Source of the DNA: Bacteroidota bacterium
GTDB lineage: Bacteria > Bacteroidota > Rhodothermia > Rhodothermales > UBA10348
Assembly (NCBI GenBank): GCA_022567305.1
Contig: JADFHF010000005.1
Coordinates: forward strand, 62,001 to 126,000
Length of the DNA: 64,000 nucleotides
Reading direction: 5' to 3'
The notes beneath the pieces are model-generated. The model searched no databases, was not told where the DNA came from, and saw nothing but the letters and a program-made list of their open reading frames with translations. Of the stretch, positions 34,931 to 43,906 are shown piece after piece (position 1 is the stretch's first letter; each line of letters starts with the position of its first letter). The translations under genes were made by a program, and so were the position numbers.

Positions 34931-35072
34931 GTTTGACGGTCAATGGGAGGTCTTCCGATCTCAATCAAAGGACAATGACAGCCAATAGCAATTTTGCCCA
35001 TCGCAGGCGGTGTGATGGGCGAATGGGTGCAAAGTCGAGCGCTCTGCGTTATCGGTAATTCCATTCTATGCG

Positions 35073-35960
35073 CTAGACGGAGACTTTCTGTTCGATCGTC
35101 TGGGCATCCACCCATGATTTCAGATCCACCCAGGACACGTCTGGGAATTCATCTCTCAACGCAGAGGTGTCTGTTGAATACCCGGTTTCAATAAACCAGT
35201 CGAACATGATGGCAAAATCTTCATTTTCCTCTCGGAGCGCATCCGGCGAAAAGCCTGCATAGCCGATGGTTCGGCCCAATTTCTCCGATAGAATTTGTGC
35301 GACTTCCTCTCCTGTCTTCTCGTCGGAGGCAATATCAAATCGCTGACCGAAAACTGATTCCCTCCGCTCGATGATTGACGCCACAAATTGACCAATGGTT
35401 TCGACAGCGATTTGTTGAAGAGCGGTATCAGCGGGCATGGGCATCGCCAACGTGCCGTCAAGAATTCCAGGTAGATACCATGGGCTCGTAATGTTCTCCA
35501 TGAAAAAAACCGGAGCGACGATGGTGTAAGAAATTCCTGACGCAGTAATGGCTTCTTCCACTTTAAATTTGCTATCAAAGTGGGGAATTCCCGTCGCCTT
35601 GTCCGCGCTGGCGACCGAAGTGAAAACCAGATGGCCGACGTTCGCCTGATTGGCCGCCTCAACCATAGCCAGACCCTGCTCGATCTCCGCGTCGATTCCC
35701 GCTTCCATAAATGTCGTCATGAGAAAAATTGTATCAACGCCGGTGGCCGCGCGAACTAAAGATTCCTGATCGGTAAAATCACCGGCGACGACCTCCACCC
35801 CTCTTGATGCAACTGATGCAGCCCATTCAGAGTCGGGTTTTCGAGTCAGTGCTCGAACCTGATGACCGCGAGCCAGGAGTGCGTTCAGTACAGCACCCCC
35901 TTGTTGGCCTGATGCGCCCGTTACGAGCACCTTTCTTTTTGTTGTTCCTTCAATAGACAT
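35073..35960 (-). CDS. NmrA-like NAD(P)-binding oxidoreductase
   Basis: This is an atypical short-chain dehydrogenase with the Rossmann motif VLVTGASGQQGGAVLNALLARGHQVRALTR and the NmrA-type interior (VEVVAGDFTDQESLVRAATGVDTIFLMT). Members are NADPH-dependent quinone reductases or redox sensors. It lies 36 bp downstream of the MarR-type gene on the same strand, so the two are probably one operon with the MarR protein regulating this enzyme. Confidence 0.87.
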   Translation of the reverse strand: MSIEGTTKRKVLVTGASGQQGGAVLNALLARGHQVRALTRKPDSEWAASVASRGVEVVAGDFTDQESLVRAATGVDTIFLMTTFMEAGIDAEIEQGLAMVEAANQANVGHLVFTSVASADKATGIPHFDSKFKVEEAITASGISYTIVAPVFFMENITSPWYLPGILDGTLAMPMPADTALQQIAVETIGQFVASIIERRESVFGQRFDIASDEKTGEEVAQILSEKLGRTIGYAGFSPDALREENEDFAIMFDWFIETGYSTDTSALRDEFPDVSWVDLKSWVDAQTIEQKVSV

Positions 35961-35996
35961 GATCTTTTCCTTTTAGTGTATGGTGAGAATAAATAT

Positions 35997-36374
35997 TTAT
36001 CCGCGCATCTTATCGAGGAGACGATTCAGTTCTTTCGTTTCCTTGACGGTAAGGTTTCTCATTTGATGGTTGGATGCGTCCATAATCGGATCCAGTTCCT
36101 CTAATAAAGCGAGCCCTTGCTTTGTTATTAAAATATCTACCCGCCTCCGGTTCTCTTCGCACTGATTTCTCTCCACCATTTTTTTCTGCCGCAGTTTCTC
36201 AACGAGCCGCGTCGCGTTTGATGTTTTGCTGATCATGCGATCAGCAATCAGTGAAAGAGTCGACGGTTTCGGGTATTGACCGCGTAAAATCCGGAGCACA
36301 TTGTATTGCTCCTTTGAGATCCCGAAAGGTTTAAAAATGGTGTTGACAGCACTCGAAAGTCGGTCAGCGGTCAC
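35997..36374 (-). CDS. MarR family regulator, start uncertain
   Basis: A winged-helix MarR regulator (GISKEQYNVLRILRGQYPKP, RRRVDILITKQGLALLEEL). From the GTG at 36374 it has 125 residues, but the same frame upstream encodes the family N-terminus KLEDEIKQERFKDEFGKAVINILV (shown in part: residues -24 to -1). In homologues that segment starts with Met-Lys-Leu; here the codon at 36444-36446 is ATC, not ATG. Either an unusual start is used or the gene has lost its start and makes a shortened protein missing the first dimerisation helix. Confidence 0.75.
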   Translation of the reverse strand: MTADRLSSAVNTIFKPFGISKEQYNVLRILRGQYPKPSTLSLIADRMISKTSNATRLVEKLRQKKMVERNQCEENRRRVDILITKQGLALLEELDPIMDASNHQMRNLTVKETKELNRLLDKMRG

Positions 36375-36446
36375 CAGAATATTAATTACAGCCTTTCCGA
36401 ATTCGTCTTTGAACCGCTCCTGTTTTATTTCGTCTTCGAGTTTGAT

Positions 36447-36780
36447 AACGACCGAAAAGAATGTTTGATGTATATACGTTTGTTGTACTGACGACTAATA
36501 TAATTACAACGATTCCAAAGTCCAAATCCAATTAATATTTTTCCCGCCAACCAACCTGAAATTATCTCAGCTCAACTTTCTGCTCAACTTTCTGCTCAAT
36601 TTTCTGCTTAACTCCAGGCGTAACTCTCTACCTCCTTCCCCGTACCTCCTGAATCGGAAAATTGACGCCCTTCCCAGTATTCTTTTCGGATCGACGTTTA
36701 ATCCGTTCTTCCATCAATCAGTGTCGCCTTCTTCTCAATCTCCGTACTACCGGATTGGCTAGGCCGAATTCGTCTGTTCA
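36447..36780. other. divergent intergenic region with a short tandem repeat
   Basis: It contains the palindrome gtatatac near 36470, a possible MarR half-operator, and a 12-bp tandem repeat at 36571-36606 (ctcaactttctg twice, ctcaattttctg once). No gene is visible. It should hold the promoters of the MarR and FtsX-permease genes. Confidence 0.4.
36571..36606 (+). repeat. 12-bp tandem repeat, three copies
   Basis: Units ctcaactttctg (36571-36582), ctcaactttctg (36583-36594) and ctcaattttctg (36595-36606), followed by a partial copy cttaact. The location is the 5' side of the FtsX permease gene. Confidence 0.75.
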
Positions 36781-39198
36781 ATGCTGAAAAATTATCTGTT
36801 CGTCGCGCTTCGAAATCTTTCAAAACGAAAGGTTCACTCATTTATCAACATAACAGGTTTGGCAATCGGTCTTGCCTCTTTCATCCTCATATTTTTGTAT
36901 GTCCAGGATGAAGTGTCATATGACCAGTACCACGCCAAATCCGACCGAATTTACCGTGTCAATTCAGATGTAAAGGGCGCAGAATATTCATCCAGTATGG
37001 CGTTCCCGGTCGGCGAAACGCTGGTATCGGATTACGATAATTTTGTTGAGGCATCCGTTCGATTTTTCAATTTTCAAGCGCCTACTGTTGCGATTTCGTA
37101 CCTCCCCGATGGTGGTGACATGGTCAGGTATAATGAACCTCAATTCTTCTTTACGGACTCGACTCTTTTTGACGTATTCGATTTCGAGCTCCTGGTAGGC
37201 GACAAGGCGACAGCGCTATCAAGGCCCAATTCGCTATTGATCACGGAGTCTACTGCGACCAAATATTTTGGCGCTCAGGATCCGATTGGGAAGTCAATCC
37301 GATTTGAGAACGGGTTAACCATCGACTTTGAGATCGTGGGTATTCTCGCCGACACACCAAAGAATTCTCATTTCGAGTTCGACTTTCTGGCGTCTATGAG
37401 CTCCGTATTTGCAGCATTTCCAAACGCTAATTTTCTTAGTGGCTGGTATTGGAATCCGTGCTGGACCTATATCCTCTTGCACGAAAATGCTAACGTTGAG
37501 ACGTTTAAGAGCTTTTTTCCTGACTTTGTTGAGAAGTATTGGCCTCCGCAAGTCAAAGATCAGTCGGAAATGTACCTGCAGCGCCTGACTGATATCCACC
37601 TCACGTCGCATCTGGATTTTGAGATCGGACCGAATAGTGATATCGCGTATGTCTACATATTCTCCGGGATTGCGATCTTCATTCTGATCATTGCGTGCAT
37701 CAATTTCATGAATCTCGCAATCGCGCAATCGGGACAGCGTTCGCGGGAAGTGGGCATGCGGAAAGTACTGGGCGCAGCTCGGCCACAACTCATCCGACAG
37801 TTTTTGAGCGAGTCAGTGCTGACGGCCTTTACCTCAGTTATCGTGGCTTTGCCGTTGGTTTATATGACGTTGCCGGTTCTGAATACCTTCTCCGGAAAAG
37901 AATTGTCCTTTCACGTCGCGACAAATCCGATCCTGTTTGGTGGACTATTGGGAATTGGGATATTTGTGGGTGTTGTCGCAGGACTGTACCCGGCCATTTT
38001 TCTTTCGGCGTTCCAGCCGGTCAAAATCCTGAAGGGCACGCTGACGGTCGGTAAAACGGATATCGCAGCGTATTTGAGAAAGAGCCTTGTGATTACTCAG
38101 TTCGGAATCTCGATCATGCTGATTGTTGGCACATTTGTGGCATACAGTCAGCTCGACTACCTGCGTAACAAAGACCTCGGATTCAATAAAGAGCAAGTAA
38201 TACTCGTCTCAATTCTCGGAACTCCTATGACTGCGCAGTACCCGGCCTTCAAAAGGCAGTTGTTGCAGGACGCCCGTATTTCAAATGTGACGGCACTAGA
38301 AGATGTCCCCGGCAGTAAGTATCAAACGGATAGTTTTCAACTTGCCGGCCAACCGGAAGCACAGCAGTTTCCAAAGCTCGCAGCTCATGATGACTTCGTG
38401 GCAACACTCGGATTGGAACTAGCTGCCGGCCGAGATTTTTCAGAGGAGTTTCCGTCCGATTCCGCTACAGCAATAATGATCAACGAGGCAATGCTTCCGA
38501 TGATGAACCTTGCAACCGCGGAAGAAGCGCTGGGGACTAAAATCATCTTTCGCAGGCAGGAAAGAGAAATCATTGGAGTGACAAAGAATTTTCACTACGC
38601 CTCGCTTCACCATTCAATCGGACCTTTTGTAATAGAAAGATTTTTCAACCTTAACTTTTTCGCTAGATATGTCGCCGTCCGAATTCCCTCCGACGACGTA
38701 TCGGGAACGCTTGCTTCTATTGAGAACTTATGGGGACAGTTTGTACCAGATCGGGAGTTTCAATACCTCTTTCTTGACGACGAGCTCGATGCACTGTATG
38801 AGTCGGAGGCTACGCTCGGAAGAATAGCAACCTCTTTTTCAATCCTCGCAATCTTTGTCGCGTGCCTTGGTCTATTTGGTATGGCGTCATTTAGCGCAGA
38901 ACGAAGAACAAAAGAGATTGGAATTCGGAAAGTAATGGGTGCATCAATTCTAGGAATCGTCTCTCTACTCTCGAAGGAATCGGCGTTACTCGTGTTCATC
39001 TCGTTCATCCTTTTCTCACCGATCGCGTACTTCGCGATCGGGAAATGGCTTCAGAGTTTTACTTATGCAACAGAGATCAATCTGCTTTCGTTTGTTGCAG
39101 CCGGCCTAATTGTGTTGATGGTCTCCTTGTTGACGGTGAGTCTACAATCTCTTCGCTCGGCCGCGGCTGACCCGGTTAAAAGTCTTAGATACGAATAG
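36781..39198 (+). CDS. MacB/FtsX-type ABC transporter permease
   Basis: This 805-residue permease has duplicated architecture: a first membrane helix (VHSFINITGLAIGLASFILIFLYV), a MacB periplasmic core domain, an FtsX domain (SGQRSREVGMRKVLGA), a second periplasmic domain and a second FtsX domain (FGMASFSAERRTKEIGIRKVMGA), ending SLRYE. These proteins couple ATP hydrolysis to periplasmic mechanical work, for example efflux or signalling. No ATP-binding gene is adjacent, which is common for this family in Bacteroidota-type genomes. Confidence 0.9.
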   Translation: MLKNYLFVALRNLSKRKVHSFINITGLAIGLASFILIFLYVQDEVSYDQYHAKSDRIYRVNSDVKGAEYSSSMAFPVGETLVSDYDNFVEASVRFFNFQAPTVAISYLPDGGDMVRYNEPQFFFTDSTLFDVFDFELLVGDKATALSRPNSLLITESTATKYFGAQDPIGKSIRFENGLTIDFEIVGILADTPKNSHFEFDFLASMSSVFAAFPNANFLSGWYWNPCWTYILLHENANVETFKSFFPDFVEKYWPPQVKDQSEMYLQRLTDIHLTSHLDFEIGPNSDIAYVYIFSGIAIFILIIACINFMNLAIAQSGQRSREVGMRKVLGAARPQLIRQFLSESVLTAFTSVIVALPLVYMTLPVLNTFSGKELSFHVATNPILFGGLLGIGIFVGVVAGLYPAIFLSAFQPVKILKGTLTVGKTDIAAYLRKSLVITQFGISIMLIVGTFVAYSQLDYLRNKDLGFNKEQVILVSILGTPMTAQYPAFKRQLLQDARISNVTALEDVPGSKYQTDSFQLAGQPEAQQFPKLAAHDDFVATLGLELAAGRDFSEEFPSDSATAIMINEAMLPMMNLATAEEALGTKIIFRRQEREIIGVTKNFHYASLHHSIGPFVIERFFNLNFFARYVAVRIPSDDVSGTLASIENLWGQFVPDREFQYLFLDDELDALYESEATLGRIATSFSILAIFVACLGLFGMASFSAERRTKEIGIRKVMGASILGIVSLLSKESALLVFISFILFSPIAYFAIGKWLQSFTYATEINLLSFVAAGLIVLMVSLLTVSLQSLRSAAADPVKSLRYE

Positions 39199-39249
39199 AA
39201 CACCGTTCGTCTATCGGGCTTCTTTACGGGTCAAATCCAGAGTCCATAT

Positions 39250-40080
39250 GTGATTCGCTCTCTGCGATTCAGGCGATTTTGTATCATGCGAACGGGTACC
39301 GTTTATGAGCAACGGAGTGATGTCATGGACCAGAACGCCGAATCTGAGACAGGCATGGACCTTACAGGGCGAGAATTTATTCGAACATCGGGCGTAATCG
39401 GAGCTGGATTCACCGTGCGTCGGGCCGCGGCTATCGTCGCCGCTGAATCCGTGACCAACTCTCAGACACCTACAGCCGCGCAATCCTTGGGCAAGAATAG
39501 GTTCGCACTCGGTGGCACGGGGTTCATTGGGCCTAACCTGGTTCGATACGCAGTCGCACGCGGACACCACGTGCCCATATTTACAAGTGGAAGAACTGAG
39601 GCGGATCTTCCAGAAAGTGTTGAACGCCTCGTCGGCGATCGAAACGAAAACTTGAGTGCTCTCGAAGGACGCACGTGGGACGTGGTGCTAGACCACAACA
39701 CCTATGATTATAGATGGGTTGAACGGAGCACGGACCTGCTGAAAAACGCAGCCGGCCAATGCATTTTCGTTTCGTCTATTTCGGCATACGACACTTCTTC
39801 GGAGACCAAAACGGATACGTCTACCGTTATTGAGAAGCCGAAAGTTGACGGGGAATACACGCGATTCTCGCCTGGTCCAAATTGGAATAATGGAGACGAA
39901 GCCCACTACGGTCTCATAAAGCGGCTGAACGAAGATATTGCAAGCACAGCGTTTCCGGGAAGAGCTACGATCGTGCGGCCCGGACTCATAGTCGAACCCT
40001 GCGATAAGACAGAACGATATACGTATTGGCCGCGCCGGATTGAGAACGGCAGCGAAGTTTTGGCGGCCTGTCACAATTAG
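39250..40080 (+). pseudogene. NAD-dependent epimerase/reductase, truncated C-terminus
   Basis: The frame starts with a Tat-like segment (LTGREFIRTSGVIGAGF, with one Arg of the twin pair replaced by Gly). An epimerase Rossmann domain follows: GGTGFIGPNLVRYAVARGHHVPIF, DHNTYDY and VSSISAYD, then the sugar-nucleotide-type YGLIKRLNEDI. It stops soon after VRPGLIVEPCDKTERYTYWPRRI, where family members continue for roughly 130 residues. A substrate-binding domain is therefore missing and the gene is probably non-functional. The SRPBCC gene starts 23 bp later. Confidence 0.65.
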
Positions 40081-40103
40081 GAAATATAAAAAGCTACTCA
40101 GAT

Positions 40104-40550
40104 ATGGAGACCCGATCCCACATCCACGAAGAACAATTTACAGCGTCACCTGAGACGGTATTCAAGCTTCTGCACACACCCAGCGCTATTCGAGCCTGGT
40201 GGGGTGCCGCACAAGCCATCATCATGGCAGTGCCTGGAGGAAGTTGGTCGGCGACCTGGGGAGAAGACGAAGATGATCCAGACTATGTTACCACGGCGAC
40301 CATCAGGGATTTTGAACCTCCTGTTCGCCTGACATTGATCGATTATCGATACACGTCAAAGTTCGGTGATCTACCCTTTCAGGCGAATTTCGTAACCGAA
40401 TTTTTAATTACGCCCGGAGATAATGGTACAACGCTTCGGGTCACTCAGGAAGGATTCCCCGCGGATTCAATGGCCGACGAATATTATGCCGCTTGCCAAC
40501 AGGGATGGACAGATACGTTTGCAGGGATTCGGCGATATCTGGAGGGCTGA
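40104..40550 (+). CDS. SRPBCC/AHSA1 domain protein
   Basis: This 148-residue START-like protein has the pattern FTASPETVFKLLHTPSAIRAWWGA at the N-terminus, VPGGSWSATWGEDEDDPDYV and EFLITPGDNGTTLRVTQEGF, and the C-terminal helix QQGWTDTFAGIRRYLEG. It forms a hydrophobic ligand cavity. The ligand is unknown. It is convergent with the purine operon. Confidence 0.87.
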   Translation: METRSHIHEEQFTASPETVFKLLHTPSAIRAWWGAAQAIIMAVPGGSWSATWGEDEDDPDYVTTATIRDFEPPVRLTLIDYRYTSKFGDLPFQANFVTEFLITPGDNGTTLRVTQEGFPADSMADEYYAACQQGWTDTFAGIRRYLEG

Positions 40551-40592
40551 AATGGTTGAACGCGGAGTGATCGGCTCACTCGCGAAACGAAC

Positions 40593-40940
40593 TCAGCTTC
40601 CCCGATACGTGGTGTACCCGAAGGGATTCAGCAGAAGCGGGACGTGATAGTGCTGGTTTTCATCGTCGACTGAAAAAACGATCGTAACACTGGGATGAAG
40701 AGTCTTCCGGCCGGTTGATGCGTGGTACGTCCCAGTATCGAATACAAGTCGATACGTACCGATCTCAAGCTTGACGTCGGACGACATGAGATCGCCAATA
40801 CGGCCGTCCGAGTCCGTTGTCCCCACTCCGATGGGCTGCCAACCATGATCAGGGGATTGAAATTCGAGTGTCGCATACACGCCCGCTGCCGGATGCCCTT
40901 GGGCTGTGTCCAGGACGTGAGTGGTAATAGGGCTGCTCAT
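40593..40940 (-). CDS. uraH: 5-hydroxyisourate hydrolase
   Basis: A transthyretin-related protein of 115 residues with the N-terminal ITTHVLDTAQGHPAAGV, a Gly-Arg loop and the diagnostic C-terminus YRGS. It hydrolyses 5-hydroxyisourate to OHCU, the second step of urate degradation. The start overlaps the upstream aldolase-like stop by 4 bp. It is the last gene of the purine operon. Confidence 0.95.
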   Translation of the reverse strand: MSSPITTHVLDTAQGHPAAGVYATLEFQSPDHGWQPIGVGTTDSDGRIGDLMSSDVKLEIGTYRLVFDTGTYHASTGRKTLHPSVTIVFSVDDENQHYHVPLLLNPFGYTTYRGS

Positions 40941-42379
40941 GGGGACGATCCTCCGTTGGCACGTTGCTCTAAAATATGAACGAACGAACGACTACTGATT
41001 TCTTCGATACTCAGGCCTGTTTCTGCAACCTCATCCTCACTTATTGCTCCACAATTTATGCCCCGGAGGAAGAAATTCAATAGGCCTTGTCCGGTTGCGG
41101 CATCGTCAAATATATCACCAACCAGTGTGGCCTGAGCCGCTTTTTCCACGAAGGTCCGTAGTCGAAGGGCCGCCACATCAAACGCATTCAGAAAAAACGA
41201 GTAGATCGCCGCATATCGAGTAGGTAGTTGACCCGGATGAAGGTCCCATCCCTGGTAATATCCATGCTTCAGGGAATGCATATTATCGTAAAAGCCAATT
41301 CGCCACGCTCGATGAACGGCAGCTTGGTTTTCGGTTTCCTGCTCGGCCGTTAGGGGAGTACCCCCGGGCTTCACCCTGTGAACCGGTACGGGAAGAATAT
41401 TGGTGGCGCCGTCCGACAACCATATTCCTGTCCCTGCCAGGGCCACCTGCATCATGTGGCGGGCAAAATCACAAGCAGGATGCTGCATCCGTTGGTGTTC
41501 GGCCGTGATTTCAAGGGATGCCGTGTAATCATAAACGCCAAAGTGAACTCCAGTACAACGATCTCGCGCCGCGTTGACCAGGCCGGATAAGGCCACGCCT
41601 CCTGTTCCGTCGAGAATCGAAGTGGGTGTCTCGATCATAAGCTCCAGACCAATAATCCCTCTTTCAAGACCTGCGCGGTCTTCGATAGAATCGAGAATGT
41701 TGGATAGGGCTGCCACCTGTTCCGGGATCGTCACCTTGGGAAGCGTGACAACAAAATTTTCAGGTAGTTTTCCATGACTGTGTACCAGCAGCGTGCTCAC
41801 GAACTGATTGAGCGTATCGAGTGCGCGTTCTCCGTTTATCTCATTCAGCGCCTTTATTCGAATCCCGATAAATGGAGGGAGCGTTTTTTTCCGCATTCCC
41901 TCAGCGACCTCTTTGGCGGTCTTGACGGCGGTCTGAGTCTCTTCCTCTTTGGGGCGAATCCCGAACCCGTCTTCGAAGTCAATTCGAAAATCCTCGACTG
42001 GCTCGTTCTTCAGCTTTGCTACGACGCGTTCGTAAACCGTTGAAGCCAGCCAAGCGGCCCGGTTTTCATTGCGATTCGGAGTTGTGTTAAGAAGAAGCTC
42101 TGCTTCCGGGCCATTTCGGGGAAGAGTTTCGAAACCCGCGAGCTCAAAGGCATGCGCAAATTCAATATAATCACGCGCATACGCGTCTATGTATTTGAGA
42201 GCAACGCGACCCATCTTTTGGGCAGAATCGGATGCGAATAGCTGAGCCCCTCCGTACACCGTGTGGACGGGTTGCCGGTTCAGACGAGGTCCTGGACGTT
42301 CGTTTTCGAAGATTCGATTCGCCTCGTTTAGAGGCCCCAGTATGCCGGAAATCTTCTTACGGTTTAAAACGTCTGTCAT
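40937..42379 (-). CDS. aldolase/malate-synthase-like protein (DUF6986-like) in the purine operon
   Basis: This protein of about 480 residues belongs to the HpcH/HpaI aldolase and malate synthase fold. Acidic metal-site residues are visible in FRIDFEDGFG and GLELMIETPTSILD, with a further block VHFGVYDYTASLEI. It resembles uncharacterised DUF6986 proteins. The start at 42379 (MTDVLNRKK) is preferred over 42472. It overlaps uraD by 23 bp and uraH by 4 bp, so it is an integral part of the operon. Ureidoglycolate breakdown yields glyoxylate, and a glyoxylate-condensing or ureidoglycolate-processing role would fit. That is inference. Confidence 0.75.
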   Translation of the reverse strand: MTDVLNRKKISGILGPLNEANRIFENERPGPRLNRQPVHTVYGGAQLFASDSAQKMGRVALKYIDAYARDYIEFAHAFELAGFETLPRNGPEAELLLNTTPNRNENRAAWLASTVYERVVAKLKNEPVEDFRIDFEDGFGIRPKEEETQTAVKTAKEVAEGMRKKTLPPFIGIRIKALNEINGERALDTLNQFVSTLLVHSHGKLPENFVVTLPKVTIPEQVAALSNILDSIEDRAGLERGIIGLELMIETPTSILDGTGGVALSGLVNAARDRCTGVHFGVYDYTASLEITAEHQRMQHPACDFARHMMQVALAGTGIWLSDGATNILPVPVHRVKPGGTPLTAEQETENQAAVHRAWRIGFYDNMHSLKHGYYQGWDLHPGQLPTRYAAIYSFFLNAFDVAALRLRTFVEKAAQATLVGDIFDDAATGQGLLNFFLRGINCGAISEDEVAETGLSIEEISSRSFVHILEQRANGGSSP

Positions 42380-42899
42380 TGGCTCCCAATTTTGTGAGCA
42401 TCTTGGCCAGGCGTAGATGCATAATCTGTCGCTGTTGTTCACTCGCCTCACGCAGCTCGACAATGGGATCATTCGCTATCCGTCGGTTCAACTCCTGAAC
42501 CATCTCGTCGGCGTTTTTCCCTGAGGCACAAATAATAAATATGTACCCGAATCGCTCTTCGTAGGCAGAATTCCCTTCAGCCAGGGCACGCAGAACGTCC
42601 TCCGAAGCCGTACTGGCCGCGCTCTGCTCTTCAGAAGCCCACTCGGTTCCCGTTAAACCAGATCGAACGGAACCGCTGTCACCAATCTTGGGATGTGCAG
42701 CGAATGCCTCCAAACGATCCTCATCTCTAACCCGCCCCCAGAGACGATCTGCGGAGTGATGTAACTCGGCTGCTTCCAGGAAAGGCCGCTCTCGCGTCAT
42801 CGATGAGGCCCACCGGATCGATCCACAACACTCATTGAAAGCGCCCTGCGCCTCTTCGGAGCGCATATCGTTGATGGCCCGAAGTCCCGTTTCACTCAT
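42357..42899 (-). CDS. uraD: 2-oxo-4-hydroxy-4-carboxy-5-ureidoimidazoline decarboxylase
   Basis: OHCU decarboxylase converts OHCU to S-allantoin. The diagnostic HPKIGD motif, a preceding basic segment and GYIFIICASGKNADEMVQELNRR are present. The start at 42899 gives MSETGLRAINDMR and overlaps the allantoicase stop by 8 bp (ATGAGTGA). The upstream in-frame codons belong to the allantoicase gene in another frame. The length of 180 residues is normal. Confidence 0.93.
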   Translation of the reverse strand: MSETGLRAINDMRSEEAQGAFNECCGSIRWASSMTRERPFLEAAELHHSADRLWGRVRDEDRLEAFAAHPKIGDSGSVRSGLTGTEWASEEQSAASTASEDVLRALAEGNSAYEERFGYIFIICASGKNADEMVQELNRRIANDPIVELREASEQQRQIMHLRLAKMLTKLGANDRRFKP

Positions 42900-43893
42900 G
42901 GGTTTCTTCCGCTGGTTTCCTACCGAAAATCCGAACTCTGGCCACGCCACCATCGGGTATAATATTCATTCGTACGTGAGAAAACGGGCCCTCTTCGACG
43001 AAATCTGTGAAAGAATGGCTGGAATCAGGCCGAAGTTTTTGCTCCGGAAGAACTTCACTCCAGTTCGTGTCCTCTGACTTCGCCTCGTCGTAGTCAAGGC
43101 ATCCATCCATCGAGCATCGATCCGGATAGTTTCCTTTGAAGTGTGTCGTATCCAACTCCATGCGTGTGAGAATTCCGACGGATCCAAGCTGTAGAATAAC
43201 CCAATCGTGTCCGGGTCCGCGTCGACGCTTCGTTTCCCAGCCACCGCCCATATTCTCCGGGGCATCTGGAAGAAGGAGATTCCCGACGCTTCCAAAATGT
43301 TGATCGGAGCAGGCAACGACTCTCCCCCCATTCCGAATTGCGCTCAACTCGACATCACCGCCGGCCCCCGAATCGGCCTCGGCCGACGTTTCAGGTACGA
43401 CGGTTCCGAAGACTCGGAGCCTTGCCACGCCGCCATCCGGATAAATATTGAGTCGAACGTACTCCCAACACTCTTCGCTCGCCACAGACAAATAGTTGTG
43501 GCTGTTCTCATCGATAGGCGTCTTCGGGATGATCTCAGTCCAATCCGATTCTCGTACGTCTGCCGCTTGAGCCGCTTCGATGGAAATATGCGGCGGATGA
43601 TTGCCAATGAAGTGGCTGGTATCGACATCCACGCCCCTTATCACGCCTGGAACAGCCAGCTGAAGGATGCACCAATCGTGCCCCGGACTTCGCCGCCGCC
43701 TCGTCTCCCAACCATCCATCCACTTGCCTCGATCCGTATACTCATCGGGTTTGAAGATCGGATCACGGGTTGATATCAGCCCCTCCTTTCGAGCAAAGAA
43801 TTCGTCGTTGGCCTCAAGGACTTTCCCGCCGAGTACTTCGGAGGCTAGATCTATCAGATGCGTATAGGCAGGCGTGCCGTTATGATCATTCAT
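42892..43893 (-). CDS. alc: allantoicase
   Basis: It splits allantoate into ureidoglycolate and urea. At 333 residues it has two similar allantoicase domains, each with WETRRRRSPGHDW or WETKRRRGPGHDW, a VDTSHFIGN/LDTTHFKGN loop and a PDGGVAR(L/V)R(V/I)FG end. It begins 13 bp after allB. A ureidoglycolate lyase to follow it is not in the window. Confidence 0.95.
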   Translation of the reverse strand: MNDHNGTPAYTHLIDLASEVLGGKVLEANDEFFARKEGLISTRDPIFKPDEYTDRGKWMDGWETRRRRSPGHDWCILQLAVPGVIRGVDVDTSHFIGNHPPHISIEAAQAADVRESDWTEIIPKTPIDENSHNYLSVASEECWEYVRLNIYPDGGVARLRVFGTVVPETSAEADSGAGGDVELSAIRNGGRVVACSDQHFGSVGNLLLPDAPENMGGGWETKRRRGPGHDWVILQLGSVGILTRMELDTTHFKGNYPDRCSMDGCLDYDEAKSEDTNWSEVLPEQKLRPDSSHSFTDFVEEGPFSHVRMNIIPDGGVARVRIFGRKPAEETHE

Positions 43894-43906
43894 CGAGCGG
43901 AACGAT

